48,673 nt of DNA, from positions 1 through 48,673 of the forward strand of contig JAFDXG010000036.1 of NCBI GenBank assembly GCA_018268105.1, in the 5' to 3' direction. Made by a program: the position numbers and the translations under genes. The notes below the pieces were generated by a model. It was not told the DNA's origin. It saw only the letters and a list, made by a program, of their open reading frames with translations, and searched no databases. This stretch comes from Bacteroidota bacterium (lineage in GTDB: Bacteria > Bacteroidota > Bacteroidia > Chitinophagales > Chitinophagaceae). This document shows, piece after piece, positions 24,423-34,345 of this stretch (position 1 is its first letter; each line of letters begins with the position of its first letter).

Positions 24423-25085
24423 TTAATTACCGCTTTTTAGATTTTTACTTTCCTGGTAGGATAATTGCCTGAAACCACTTACCGGCACAGAAAACCTCTG
24501 AACAGGTACAGGATCAAATGCAATTCTGGAAGCCGTATACTTTACTTTGAGATTACCCATTGAAGATTCATATTCCAACGGTAGTCCCGGCAGGGTTTTA
24601 AACTGGTAATCGTAATCCTTATTTTCAGTAATCAGTTCTTTAGTAAAATACACGATAAATGTGCTGCCGTCTTTAAGTTTTGCCAGTGCTTTCTGACATT
24701 CATAACCGGCAATATTTTTAGCTTCATTTTCAATAGTAAATACAATACCGGCATATTTTTTATTTACATCATCCCAATCCTGCTTGTTCATTTTAATCAA
24801 AAGCTTTTGATTACCGTATTCTTTTAAAACCACTCCGGTATTATTTTTTGCATCTAGGATAGTAGTGGTAGTTCCCAAAGGACTAACCATTTCCGTTCTG
24901 CTCTGGCTTCCTTTAAGGTAAACCGTAGTCTTAGCACCATCAAACATATCTGCAAGCTGAGGCTCCTTACTTCCGGTTTGCACAGTTATATCATACACAA
25001 TTGTGCCTTCCGATAGTATTTTTTGTGCTTCAGCACCCTGATACATAACCAAAGAAAGAAAAGCCAGCCTGATTATTTTTTTCAT
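24423..25085 (-). CDS. GLPGLI/DUF4412-like secreted protein
   Basis: 220 aa with a Sec signal peptide (MKKIIRLAFLSLVMYQGAEAQ). The mature part is mostly beta strands: IVYDITVQTGS, TTVYLKGSQSRTEM, KNIAGYECQKALAKL and FKTLPGLPLEYE. The last resembles the LPGLI signature of a large family of secreted Bacteroidota proteins without known function. YECQKA, with a single Cys after a Gly-Tyr, is also typical of it. The expected location is periplasm or outer membrane. It lies downstream of yidC on the same strand, 129 bases away. Confidence 0.8.
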   Translation of the reverse strand: MKKIIRLAFLSLVMYQGAEAQKILSEGTIVYDITVQTGSKEPQLADMFDGAKTTVYLKGSQSRTEMVSPLGTTTTILDAKNNTGVVLKEYGNQKLLIKMNKQDWDDVNKKYAGIVFTIENEAKNIAGYECQKALAKLKDGSTFIVYFTKELITENKDYDYQFKTLPGLPLEYESSMGNLKVKYTASRIAFDPVPVQRFSVPVSGFRQLSYQESKNLKSGN

Positions 25086-25214
25086 TGTTAGAAGTTTCAG
25101 CGTAAAGATAGAAAAATGAAACAGCAGGTTGTATTATCTCCTGTTAAAAACCATAATAATGCCGTCACCAGGCTCCTCCAATGGTGATAGTCCAAAGATC
25201 AAGAAAATATCAGT

Positions 25215-27056
25215 TTATTTACCCTGCTGTTTTGTTTTAGTCTTATCCTGTAGTTTCTTTTGCGTTTCCTGCATTTGTTCGAGTCGTTCCTGCCACTTGC
25301 TCTTGGTCTTAGGTTTCTTTTTATTTAGCTCAAGCTGTGCAAGAATTTTATCATGATCAATAATGTAATGCTGAATTACGTATTGCAATGCAAGTGTAAT
25401 AACGTTGGAAACTGTATAATACCATGTCAGTGCAGAAGGTAACCCATTAAAAATACCCAAAAGCATTACCGGGAATATATATGGCATATACTTCATCATT
25501 GGATTATCCTGCGTGGGTGTTTGCGACATACCATATAATGAAATCAGCAGGCTTGTTACCGTTGCCAGTAGAGTAAACAGGCTTATATGGTTGCCATAAA
25601 AAGGAATATTAAATCCAAAATTCAGTATCGAGTCATAAGAAGAAAGATCCTTTGCCCACAGAAACTCCTGACCTCTTAATGCGATAGTTCCATTAAAAAA
25701 ACTGTACAATGAAAAGAATATCGGTATCTGCAATAACGCCGGCATACACCCTCCGAGTGGATTCACCCCTGCACTTCTGAAAACTTTCATTTGCTCCATT
25801 GCATATCCCTGCTGATCGTCCTTAAACTTTGCTTTAAGTATATCAAGTTCAGGGCGCAGAGCTTTCATTTTTGCACCACTCAGATAACTCTTGTATAATA
25901 ATGGCGATGTAAGTACCCGAATAAAGATTGTAAGGAGTGCAATTACAAGTCCATAGCTGCCAACAAAGCGTTTGAAAAAATCGAATACCGGCATTACAAG
26001 CCACATATTGATATACTTAACAAAAGCATAAATACCCTGCCCCAGGTTGATTACATTTTGAAGTCCCATATCATAGTTCTTCAAAATCTTATAATCATTA
26101 GGACCATAGTATATCTGTAAAGGGACATTTGCGGCATTACCTGCAGGCAATACCATTTTAAGGTTAGCAGAAACAGCGGTAATAACACCGGTAGAATCAT
26201 GACTTTCAGAACAATTAATTGATCCAGAATTAAAACTGTTTTTTGCGATAATCGTAGTATTGAAAAATTTTTGCTTAACGCTTAACCATTTTAATGGACT
26301 TCCAAATTGTTTTTCACTGGTACGGCCCAAAGTAAAATAGTCATATTCATTATTTATCCAGTATCCTATCTGGGTTTCTCTTTTTTCGGTAATTATATCT
26401 TTCTCATGTTGTTTTACTTCATTCTGCCATAGGAAATTAATACTATTTTGAGTTAATAAACTTCCTACCCCTTCTATATCTAGGTTCCAGTCAATCATAT
26501 AATTGCCGGGATGAAGTGTAAAGCGATGAATTATTTTTTTACCCGAAGAATCACTTAGCTGATAGGTTATCGTTTGGCTGCCATCAGTATCATTCGATAC
26601 TTCACCTCCACCAAAATACAAATCACTGACCTGAATGGTGCGATTTGCATCAGTATTTACCGGATAGGTAATTTTATCAAAACCCTGTTGTACCAGTTTT
26701 ACATCCTGGCTGTCAATAGATTTATATTTTTTGAGTTGAACAAGTTTTGGTTGGGCGCCTTTATTGCTGAAAGTGATTTTTAAAACATCTGTTTCAAGTG
26801 TAGTCTCCTTTTCCACATTATTTATGGCAGCCTGAAACTGGCCAGCCGATGCAATTTTATTTTGTTGTTCGTGCCTGATGGAATCAAGCCGTACAGTATT
26901 AGAATCAATTTTAGGCTGAAGGGCTGCGATGGAGTCGCGTATATGTTTTTGCTGCTTTTCTGCTTCAAGCTGCCCGGTGCGGGTAAAATAGAAAAAGCCA
27001 AGAAACATTAATGCCAGCAGAGCAAAACCAATAATCGCATTTTTATCAAATTGCAT
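25215..27056 (-). CDS. yidC: Membrane protein insertase YidC
   Basis: 613 aa. An N-terminal membrane segment (AIIGFALLALMFLGFFYF) is followed by the large periplasmic beta domain (~60-370) and the five-helix insertase core. The core starts near LVIALLTIFIRVLTSPLLYKSY and contains LGGCMPALLQIPIFFSLYSFF, the family's most conserved block. The end is Lys/Gln-rich (KKPKTKSKWQERLEQ), as in Bacteroidota YidC. It inserts membrane proteins with or without SecYEG. It follows pyrG in the same direction, a pairing I know from other Bacteroidota. Confidence 0.97.
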   Translation of the reverse strand: MQFDKNAIIGFALLALMFLGFFYFTRTGQLEAEKQQKHIRDSIAALQPKIDSNTVRLDSIRHEQQNKIASAGQFQAAINNVEKETTLETDVLKITFSNKGAQPKLVQLKKYKSIDSQDVKLVQQGFDKITYPVNTDANRTIQVSDLYFGGGEVSNDTDGSQTITYQLSDSSGKKIIHRFTLHPGNYMIDWNLDIEGVGSLLTQNSINFLWQNEVKQHEKDIITEKRETQIGYWINNEYDYFTLGRTSEKQFGSPLKWLSVKQKFFNTTIIAKNSFNSGSINCSESHDSTGVITAVSANLKMVLPAGNAANVPLQIYYGPNDYKILKNYDMGLQNVINLGQGIYAFVKYINMWLVMPVFDFFKRFVGSYGLVIALLTIFIRVLTSPLLYKSYLSGAKMKALRPELDILKAKFKDDQQGYAMEQMKVFRSAGVNPLGGCMPALLQIPIFFSLYSFFNGTIALRGQEFLWAKDLSSYDSILNFGFNIPFYGNHISLFTLLATVTSLLISLYGMSQTPTQDNPMMKYMPYIFPVMLLGIFNGLPSALTWYYTVSNVITLALQYVIQHYIIDHDKILAQLELNKKKPKTKSKWQERLEQMQETQKKLQDKTKTKQQGK

Positions 27057-27078
27057 ATCACCTTAAAATTTGAGTGGG

Positions 27079-27086
27079 CAAAGGTA
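27079..27086 (-). promoter_or_regulatory. Candidate -7 element (TACCTTTG) upstream of yidC
   Basis: The minus strand reads TACCTTTG 22 bases before the yidC ATG, matching TAnnTTTG. It is half of a perfect 8-bp palindrome (CAAAGGTA-A-TACCTTTG, 27079-27095). I see no TTG at the usual distance upstream, so this is tentative. Confidence 0.4.
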
Positions 27087-27159
27087 ATACCTTTGAGTAA
27101 ACTTTAAGGCTATACCTGAAATTGTTTCGGCAGATATAATAATATTAGCTTTCCTAACT

Positions 27160-29522
<2,363 letters not shown>

Positions 29523-30095
29523 TTATACTAACTTCTCAACTTGCATATAGTTGAGTTCAACCGGTGTTGCCCTTCCAAATATTTTTACGTTTACTTTTAG
29601 TTTTTTCTTTTCATCATTTACTTCTTCAATCACGCCATTAAAATCATTAAAAGGTCCATCAATGATTTTAATAGTTTCACCTACAATAAAAGGCTCGCTC
29701 ATAGTTACTCCTGCACCACTCATTTCATCTACTTTACCCAGCATTTTATTTACCTCAGCCTTCCGTAACGCAATCGGGTTCTCTTTCCCCAGGAAATGTA
29801 TTACGCTATTGGTATTCTTAATTGTTGAAATAATTTCATCATTCAGTTTACCAGGCTCCACCTCAATCATTACATAACCGGGGTAGAAGTTTCTCTCCCG
29901 CATTACTTTCTTACCGTTTTGTACTTTATATACTTTTTCTACAGGCAGAAAAATTTGTTTTACCACTTTTCCCCAGTCGGCACGTGATACTTCTTTATCA
30001 AGATATTCCTTAACTTTTTTCTCTTTTCCGCTAACTACCCGCAGCACATACCATTTGGTTTCGTCCGCATTAATTACTTCTTCTTCCATTATCAT
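29523..30095 (-). CDS. nusG: Transcription antitermination factor NusG
   Basis: 190 aa. The NGN domain contains WYVLRVVSGKEKKVKEYL and NFYPGYVMIEV; the KOW domain contains GETIKIIDGPFNDFNGVIEEV. It binds RNA polymerase and affects elongation and Rho action. The ATG at 30095 overlaps the secE stop by 4 bases; a second in-frame ATG at 30089 is an alternative (MIM start). It is followed by a terminator and not by rplK, which is unusual. Confidence 0.97.
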   Translation of the reverse strand: MIMEEEVINADETKWYVLRVVSGKEKKVKEYLDKEVSRADWGKVVKQIFLPVEKVYKVQNGKKVMRERNFYPGYVMIEVEPGKLNDEIISTIKNTNSVIHFLGKENPIALRKAEVNKMLGKVDEMSGAGVTMSEPFIVGETIKIIDGPFNDFNGVIEEVNDEKKKLKVNVKIFGRATPVELNYMQVEKLV

Positions 30096-30286
30096 TTAAA
30101 TAAGGAGTAAATAAATTTTAATACTGAATTGCTTGCAAGGTCCATTACCCATACCAGCGCAGTGATTAGGAGAGTAGCGACTAATACAATTGAGGTAGAT
30201 TGTTGCAACTCACGCCAATTGGGCCAGGTAACTTTTTCAAGCAATTCGTGATAAGAATCCTTTATATGTTGGCTTATCTTATTCAT
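30092..30286 (-). CDS. secE: Preprotein translocase subunit SecE
   Basis: 64 aa, the short single-helix form. The amphipathic N-terminal helix ends in ELLEKVTWPNWRELQQST, the family's most conserved block, followed by one membrane segment (IVLVATLLITALVWVMDL). It is an essential partner of SecY. It lies 17 bases after tRNA-Trp and overlaps nusG by 4 bases. Confidence 0.97.
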   Translation of the reverse strand: MNKISQHIKDSYHELLEKVTWPNWRELQQSTSIVLVATLLITALVWVMDLASNSVLKFIYSLFK

Positions 30287-30303
30287 GATTCAATTTTTCA
30301 AAG

Positions 30304-30374
30304 CACGGGCACAAGGATTCGAACCCTGATCAAAGGTTTTGGAGACCTCTATTCTACCATTGAACTATGCCCGT
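30304..30374 (-). tRNA. trnW: tRNA-Trp (anticodon CCA)
   Basis: A full cloverleaf: acceptor ACGGGCA/TGCCCGT, D-arm GTTC/GAAT, anticodon loop CTCCAAA with CCA, T-arm CAGGG/CCTTG with loop TTCGAAT. The 3' CCA is not encoded. It sits between tuf and secE, a common place for tRNA-Trp. Confidence 0.95.
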
Positions 30375-30401
30375 ATAAATAATTTTCAAAAGAACTTCAG
30401 A

Positions 30402-30459
30402 CCTGATCAAAGGTTTTGCTCCGATTGCTATCGGAGTATTCTACCATTGAACTATGCCC
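30402..30459 (-). pseudogene. Truncated tRNA-Trp copy with a palindrome in place of the anticodon arm
   Basis: Read on the plus strand, 16 bases (CCTGATCAAAGGTTTT) and 22 bases (from ATTCTACC to ATGCCC) are identical to the intact tRNA-Trp. The intact gene has 10 bases between these blocks; here there are 20, including the perfect palindrome CTCCGAT-TGCT-ATCGGAG (30419-30436). The T-arm and 3' acceptor strand are missing, so it cannot give a tRNA. It lies just upstream of the intact gene in transcription order. Confidence 0.88.
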
Positions 30460-30468
30460 TTAAGAAAG

Positions 30469-30503
30469 CTAAAAGCTATTAGCAATTTGCTAACAGCTTT
30501 TAG
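30469..30503. repeat. Long imperfect hairpin after tuf
   Basis: CTAAAAGCT and AGCTTTTAG form the outer stem, and TTAGCAA with TTGCTAA the inner one, separated by one-base irregularities. It may act as a processing or partial termination site between tuf and tRNA-Trp. The nearby AGCTTTTAGC repeats (30553-30583) belong to the same simple-sequence family. Confidence 0.6.
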
Positions 30504-30586
30504 TTTATTTGATTCAAAGATAATAATTATATCCTTTATTTGAGAGCCACACTGGGCTAAAAGCTAAAAGCTAATGGCTAAAAGCT

Positions 30587-31774
30587 TTATTTTATAATTT
30601 CAGTTACCTGACCGGCACCTACTGTACGACCACCTTCACGAATCGCAAACTTCAAACCTTTTTCCATCGCAATAGGCTGGATCAGGGTAACAGAAAGTGA
30701 TGTATTATCGCCAGGCATAACCATTTCAGTTCCTGCAGGTAAAGTTACTTCACCTGTTACATCTGTTGTACGGAAATAGAACTGAGGACGGTATTTATTA
30801 AAAAATGGAGTGTGGCGTCCACCTTCATCTTTGCTCAACACATATACTTCGCCTTTGAATTCAGTGTGCGGAGTGATAGAACCAGGTTTAGTGATTACCA
30901 TACCACGGCGGATCTGTGTTTTTTCAATACCGCGAAGCAGTAACCCTGCATTATCACCGGCTTCACCTTCATCCAATAATTTACGGAACATTTCTACTCC
31001 TGTTACGGTAGAAGGGAGTGGTTTTTCCATCAACCCAACTATTTCCACAGATTCACCAACTTTTATACGACCTCTTTCAATACGGCCGGTAGCAACGGTA
31101 CCACGACCAGTAATGGAGAATACGTCTTCCACACTCATAAGGAATGGCAGATCAACCGGACGGGGAGGCAATGGAATATAATCATCCACCGCAGCCATCA
31201 GTTCGTCAATTTTACCCACCCATTTTTCATCACCTGCAAGAGCGCCGGTAGCAGAACCTTTAATAATTGGAGTATTATCTCCGTCAAATCCGTTTTTAGT
31301 TAATAACTCGCGGATTTCCATTTCTACCAGTTCCAGCAGTTCGGGATCATCTACAAGATCTACTTTATTCATAAATACCACCATACGTGGAACTCCTACC
31401 TGGCGAGCCAGAAGAATATGTTCTCTCGTCTGAGGCATCGGACCATCTGTTGCAGCTACCACCAGGATGGCTCCATCCATCTGGGCAGCACCAGTGATCA
31501 TATTCTTTACATAGTCAGCGTGACCAGGACAATCTACGTGAGCGTAGTGTCTGTTAGCTGTCTGATATTCTACGTGAGCGGTATTGATGGTGATACCCCT
31601 TTCTTTTTCTTCAGGAGCACCGTCAATTTCATCATACTTTTTTGCTGTCGCCAATCCTTTTTTAGAAAGGATTTCAGTTATAGCAGCAGTAAGAGTAGTC
31701 TTACCATGGTCAACGTGACCAATTGTACCAACGTTAACGTGGGGTTTATCCCTCTTGAAGGTCTCTTTTGACAT
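30587..31774 (-). CDS. tuf: Elongation factor Tu
   Basis: 395 aa, full length. The GTP-binding motifs are [10 protein letters not shown] (P-loop), the switch I segment [20 protein letters not shown] (G3) and NKVDLVDD (G4). Domains 2 and 3 carry [17 protein letters not shown] and the C-terminal [16 protein letters not shown]. It delivers aminoacyl-tRNA to the ribosome. It is preceded by four tRNA genes and followed by tRNA-Trp-secE-nusG, as in the tRNA-tufB cluster of E. coli. The leader between tRNA-Thr and tuf contains an inverted repeat. Confidence 0.99.
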   Translation of the reverse strand: MSKETFKRDKPHVNVGTIGHVDHGKTTLTAAITEILSKKGLATAKKYDEIDGAPEEKERGITINTAHVEYQTANRHYAHVDCPGHADYVKNMITGAAQMDGAILVVAATDGPMPQTREHILLARQVGVPRMVVFMNKVDLVDDPELLELVEMEIRELLTKNGFDGDNTPIIKGSATGALAGDEKWVGKIDELMAAVDDYIPLPPRPVDLPFLMSVEDVFSITGRGTVATGRIERGRIKVGESVEIVGLMEKPLPSTVTGVEMFRKLLDEGEAGDNAGLLLRGIEKTQIRRGMVITKPGSITPHTEFKGEVYVLSKDEGGRHTPFFNKYRPQFYFRTTDVTGEVTLPAGTEMVMPGDNTSLSVTLIQPIAMEKGLKFAIREGGRTVGAGQVTEIIK

Positions 31775-31808
31775 CGTTTATCTGTTTTAAATTGAAGTTT
31801 AAAATTAT

Positions 31809-31846
31809 ATTTACTCCTGTATGTTTTATCATTATCCGGAGTAAAT
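31809..31846 (-). promoter_or_regulatory. Inverted repeat in the tuf leader
   Basis: ATTTACTCC and GGAGTAAAT are a perfect 9-bp inverted repeat with a 20-base loop, 35 bases before the tuf ATG and 22 bases after tRNA-Thr(GGT). It could be an RNA hairpin for tRNA processing or for tuf control. No T tract follows on the minus strand, so it is not an ordinary terminator. Confidence 0.5.
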
Positions 31847-31867
31847 CTTTTTCTATTAAATAATTTG

Positions 31868-31939
<72 letters not shown>

Positions 31940-32000
31940 AAGCATAGCCAATGTGAGAGCATATACAACAATTCTCACCTATCTACTTAAAAACTAACAG

Positions 32001-32073
32001 AGCGGGAGACGAGGCTCGAACTCGCCACCTATAGCTTGGAAGGCTATCGCTCTACCAAATGAGCTACTCCCGC
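32001..32073 (-). tRNA. trnG: tRNA-Gly (anticodon TCC)
   Basis: Acceptor GCGGGAG/CTCCCGC, D-arm GCTC/GAGC, anticodon stem ATAGC/GCTAT with loop CTTCCAA (TCC), T-arm GCGAG/CTCGT. The discriminator base is T. CCA is not encoded. Confidence 0.96.
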
Positions 32074-32102
32074 TTTTAATTATTATTTTAAAGAACTCAA
32101 CA

Positions 32103-32150
32103 CTATAGCCTGGATCCGCCGGGGCGGACTACCAAATGAGCTACTCCCGC
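32103..32150 (-). pseudogene. Truncated tRNA-Gly copy with a palindrome in place of the anticodon arm
   Basis: The 5' part is identical to the intact tRNA-Gly (24 plus-strand bases from CTACCAAATG onward), and CTATAGC(C/T)TGGA matches on the other side with one difference. Between them the intact 11 bases are replaced by the palindrome TCCGCC-GG-GGCGGA (32115-32128). The T-arm and 3' acceptor are missing. It lies immediately upstream of the intact gene in transcription order, as for tRNA-Trp. Confidence 0.88.
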
Positions 32151-32163
32151 TTACAATTTGCAT

Positions 32164-32184
32164 TTTCAAATTTCAGATTTGAAA
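32164..32184. repeat. Small hairpin between tRNA-Tyr and the tRNA-Gly remnant
   Basis: TTTCAAAT and ATTTGAAA form an 8-bp stem with a 5-base loop. It may guide tRNA processing. The stem is AT-only apart from one pair. Confidence 0.45.
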
Positions 32185-32193
32185 TTATATCTG

Positions 32194-32276
32194 TGGGCAA
32201 GGATGGATTCGAACCACCGAACTCCGAAGAGGACAGATTTACAGTCTGTTGCCGTTGGCCACTTGGCTACTTGCCC
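32194..32276 (-). tRNA. trnY: tRNA-Tyr (anticodon GTA)
   Basis: A class II tRNA with a long variable arm (CCTCTTCGGAG). Acceptor GGGCAAG/CTTGCCC, anticodon stem ACAGA/TCTGT with loop CTGTAAA (GTA), T-arm GGTGG/CCATC. The discriminator base is A. CCA is not encoded. Confidence 0.96.
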
Positions 32277-32319
32277 AAAAATTCAGCGTTCGTCATTCCT
32301 GAAACCAAAATGAAGCTCC

Positions 32320-32396
32320 TGGAGCCAGTGGAGGGATTCGAACCCCCGACCAGCTGATTACAAATCAGCTGCTCTGGCCAACTGAGCTACACTGGC
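32320..32396 (-). tRNA. trnT: tRNA-Thr (anticodon TGT), CCA encoded
   Basis: Acceptor GCCAGTG/CACTGGC, D-arm GCTC/GAGC, anticodon stem GCTGA/TCAGC with loop TTTGTAA (TGT), T-arm GGGGG/CCCTC. The gene is followed by CCA after the T discriminator, unlike the other four tRNAs here. It is first in the tRNA operon. Confidence 0.96.
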
Positions 32397-32467
32397 ATTT
32401 TTGTTGAAATTCAATACTATAAAGAACTTTTTACCCAAAACATTAATCACCTCATTTTTTGGGAAGG

Positions 32468-32495
32468 CAAAGGTAATGGAAATCTTTAAATGCAA
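32468..32495 (-). promoter_or_regulatory. Promoter of the tRNA-tuf operon (TTG-N17-TACCTTTG)
   Basis: On the minus strand TTG (32493-32495) and TACCTTTG (32468-32475) are 17 bases apart and match the Bacteroidetes consensus. It lies about 70 bases before tRNA-Thr(TGT), the first gene of the operon. Confidence 0.7.
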
Positions 32496-32570
32496 AAATT
32501 TATGAAGATAATTTTTTAAGTCTATTGCAGAAGGAGAACTGACATTTAAAATAACTTTGAAATAATCCTA

Positions 32571-32594
32571 ATAAAAAAGACCCCGGCGGGGTCT
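32571..32594 (-). terminator. Intrinsic terminator after hpf
   Basis: On the minus strand AGACCCC pairs with GGGGTCT around GCC, followed by TTTTTTAT. It begins 6 bases after the hpf stop and separates hpf from the tRNA operon. Confidence 0.93.
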
Positions 32595-32600
32595 CTTTTA

Positions 32601-32906
32601 TTAGGCGGCCTGTATTTGTTTTTCTTTTTTTCGTTTCATCTGTTCGATAATTGAATCAAGTGCATTATCGAATGACTCTTCGAACGATTTTGAGCATTCT
32701 TTGGAAAAAAAAGCATACCGTGGAATTTTAACTTTTATTTCTACCACTTTATCTTTTATCTGATGTACCACATTGTCGAGCTTAAGATATACATCAATAG
32801 CCGTGATCCTGTCATGAAAACTGTTCAACTTTTGAATCTTCTTATTTACATGTTCTAACAATTTTGATGCGGCATCAAAATGCACAGTTTGAATGTTTAC
32901 ATTCAT
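32601..32906 (-). CDS. hpf: Ribosome hibernation-promoting factor (short form)
   Basis: 101 aa, an HPF/RaiA (S30AE) protein: MNVNIQTVHFDAASKLLEHV, a basic helix (VNKKIQKLNSF), the strand pair ITAIDVYLKLDN and VVEIKVKIPRYAFF, and the closing helix SFEESFDNALDSIIEQMKRK. It binds idle 30S subunits in slow growth. There is no C-terminal dimerisation domain, so this is the short type. Gene order xerC-hpf-tRNA-tuf is familiar from Bacteroidota. It ends in a strong terminator. Confidence 0.93.
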   Translation of the reverse strand: MNVNIQTVHFDAASKLLEHVNKKIQKLNSFHDRITAIDVYLKLDNVVHQIKDKVVEIKVKIPRYAFFSKECSKSFEESFDNALDSIIEQMKRKKEKQIQAA

Positions 32907-33070
32907 AATAGTCCAGTTTAAAATCTGTGAATAATAATGATAAAATAATTTAAAGAACTTCGAATTAACAGCAGGGCTGCAACTCCCCTCAAGTTAATGC
33001 TTTATATATAAGATTTCAAAAAAAAAATTATTGTTTTAACATCTCATTTTTTGTCTTAATCAGCAGAAAA

Positions 33071-33970
33071 TCATGCCTTAGGGTGAGACTTTTTATGTAC
33101 CTCTTTCAGGCGTTCAATAGTATTATGTGTATATACCTGTGTAGCAGCCAGGCTGGCATGCCCAAGCAACTCTTTTACGGCATTAATATCGGCACCTTTA
33201 TTAGTAAGATGCGTTGCAAAGGTATGCCGAAGTATATGGGGGCTTTTTTTCTCTAGAGTTGTAACCAGAGATAGATATCTCTTCACAATTAAATACACAT
33301 ATTTGGGATATAGTTTTTTCCCTTTAGCGCTAACTAATAGAAAAGTGCTGTCAGCATTTTCAACTTCACCCTTTGACAATATATAATCTTTTATCCGGCC
33401 TATCATATAGTTGCTTAGCGGTATCAAACGTTCTTTATTACCCTTACCCAATACTTTAAGCATTTGACCCGAAGAATCTATCCCGGATTCTTTTATATTA
33501 ATAAGTTCATCACGCCTTATTCCGGTTGTATACAATAACTCAATAATCAGGCGATGTGTTTTCCCTTCAAAATCATTTCCAAAGTCAATCTCGCTGAGAA
33601 GTGTATCAGTATCTTTTTGTTCTACAAAAACCGGAAGACGTTTACTTATCCTGGGGGAAATGATAGTAGTCATAGGAGTAGCTTTCAAATTACCGGCTCT
33701 TATCTGGAATTTGAAAAATGCCTTCAAAGTAGAAATTTTTCGATTAACTGTGCGGGCAGAAAACCCATTCTTCATCATATCTGCAAGCCAGGAGCGAATA
33801 TATATGGGCAAAATATCAGTCAGTTGCAGTAAACCATAAACATTTTCCAGGTATCCAAAAAACTGGTCAAGGTCTTCTTTATAGGCAATGGCGGTATTCC
33901 CGGAGTATCTTTTTTCAAAAACAATATAATCCAAAAAGGATTGCCGATATATATTGTATACGCTTTGCAT
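33071..33970 (-). CDS. xerC: Tyrosine recombinase, XerC/XerD type
   Basis: 299 aa from the ATG at 33970 (a GTG two codons upstream is possible). The N-terminal core-binding domain (FLDYIVFEKRYSGNTAIAY) is followed by the catalytic domain with Arg in TTGIRRDEL, Lys in GKGNKERLIPL, HxxR in HILRHTFATHL, His in LLGHASLAATQ and the nucleophile Tyr in QVYTHNT. All the catalytic residues are present. Its size and fixed position between rpsU and hpf argue for a chromosome-dimer-resolution recombinase and not a mobile-element integrase; XerC versus XerD cannot be settled from sequence alone. Confidence 0.92.
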   Translation of the reverse strand: MQSVYNIYRQSFLDYIVFEKRYSGNTAIAYKEDLDQFFGYLENVYGLLQLTDILPIYIRSWLADMMKNGFSARTVNRKISTLKAFFKFQIRAGNLKATPMTTIISPRISKRLPVFVEQKDTDTLLSEIDFGNDFEGKTHRLIIELLYTTGIRRDELINIKESGIDSSGQMLKVLGKGNKERLIPLSNYMIGRIKDYILSKGEVENADSTFLLVSAKGKKLYPKYVYLIVKRYLSLVTTLEKKSPHILRHTFATHLTNKGADINAVKELLGHASLAATQVYTHNTIERLKEVHKKSHPKA

Positions 33971-33974
33971 GAAC

Positions 33975-34019
33975 ACAAAAAAAGGTAGCCATAAAGTTAT
34001 AATACTCTACGGCTACCTT
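33975..34019 (-). terminator. Intrinsic terminator after rpsU
   Basis: On the minus strand AAGGTAGCC pairs perfectly with GGCTACCTT (33982-34019), followed by TTTTTTTG. It lies between rpsU and xerC and makes rpsU its own transcription unit or strongly attenuates read-through. Confidence 0.93.
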
Positions 34020-34041
34020 CTAAACTATTTTTAGAGAATGA

Positions 34042-34239
34042 TTAAATCTCAATCTTTCCGCTGGCAATATTTTGCTTGTAAATTGCTTTCAACACTTCAC
34101 CTCTCCTTTTTACAGAGGGTTTGGTAAAAGACTGACGTCCTCTTAACTGCAACAAAATCTTAGCTTTTTCAAACTTCTTTTTGTACTTTTTAAGCGCCTT
34201 GTCTATGTTTTCGCAATCTTTGCTGTCTATTATAAGCAT
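34042..34239 (-). CDS. rpsU: 30S ribosomal protein bS21
   Basis: 65 aa from the ATG at 34239 (MLIIDSKDCENIDKALKKY). An upstream in-frame start would add residues that do not belong to bS21. The protein is basic with the family motifs IDKALKKYKKKF and RRGEVLKAIYK. In Bacteroidota, bS21 helps hide the anti-Shine-Dalgarno end of 16S rRNA. The gene has a textbook Shine-Dalgarno sequence 10 bases before its start, in contrast to its neighbours. It is followed by a terminator. Confidence 0.96.
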   Translation of the reverse strand: MLIIDSKDCENIDKALKKYKKKFEKAKILLQLRGRQSFTKPSVKRRGEVLKAIYKQNIASGKIEI

Positions 34240-34248
34240 AAATGATAT

Positions 34249-34256
34249 ACCTCCTT
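34249..34256 (-). promoter_or_regulatory. Strong Shine-Dalgarno sequence before rpsU
   Basis: The minus strand reads AAGGAGGT, ending 9 bases before the rpsU ATG. It is a full 8-base complement to the 16S 3' end. It decides the start at 34239 and fits the known autoregulation of bS21 in this phylum. Confidence 0.92.
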
Positions 34257-34345
34257 TACTATTTTTGAGGAGCGCAAAGATAGCTATTCTACCCAAAATA
34301 TCAAACCTGATTTCAAAATTCCTTATTCATGAGGTAATTTGCAGT

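Noticed and set aside
32136..32357. A 73-codon plus-strand frame over the tRNA genes
   Set aside because: It lies across tRNA-Tyr and part of tRNA-Thr and the tRNA-Gly remnant; it is a reading-frame coincidence.
33071..33970. Tyrosine recombinase as integrase of a mobile element using the tRNA genes
   Set aside because: Its place between rpsU and hpf and its XerC-like size fit the housekeeping recombinase; no other mobile-element genes are present.
34181..34345. N-terminal extension of riboflavin synthase
   Set aside because: The family begins at MFTGIIE; the extension would overlap the divergent rpsU coding region.
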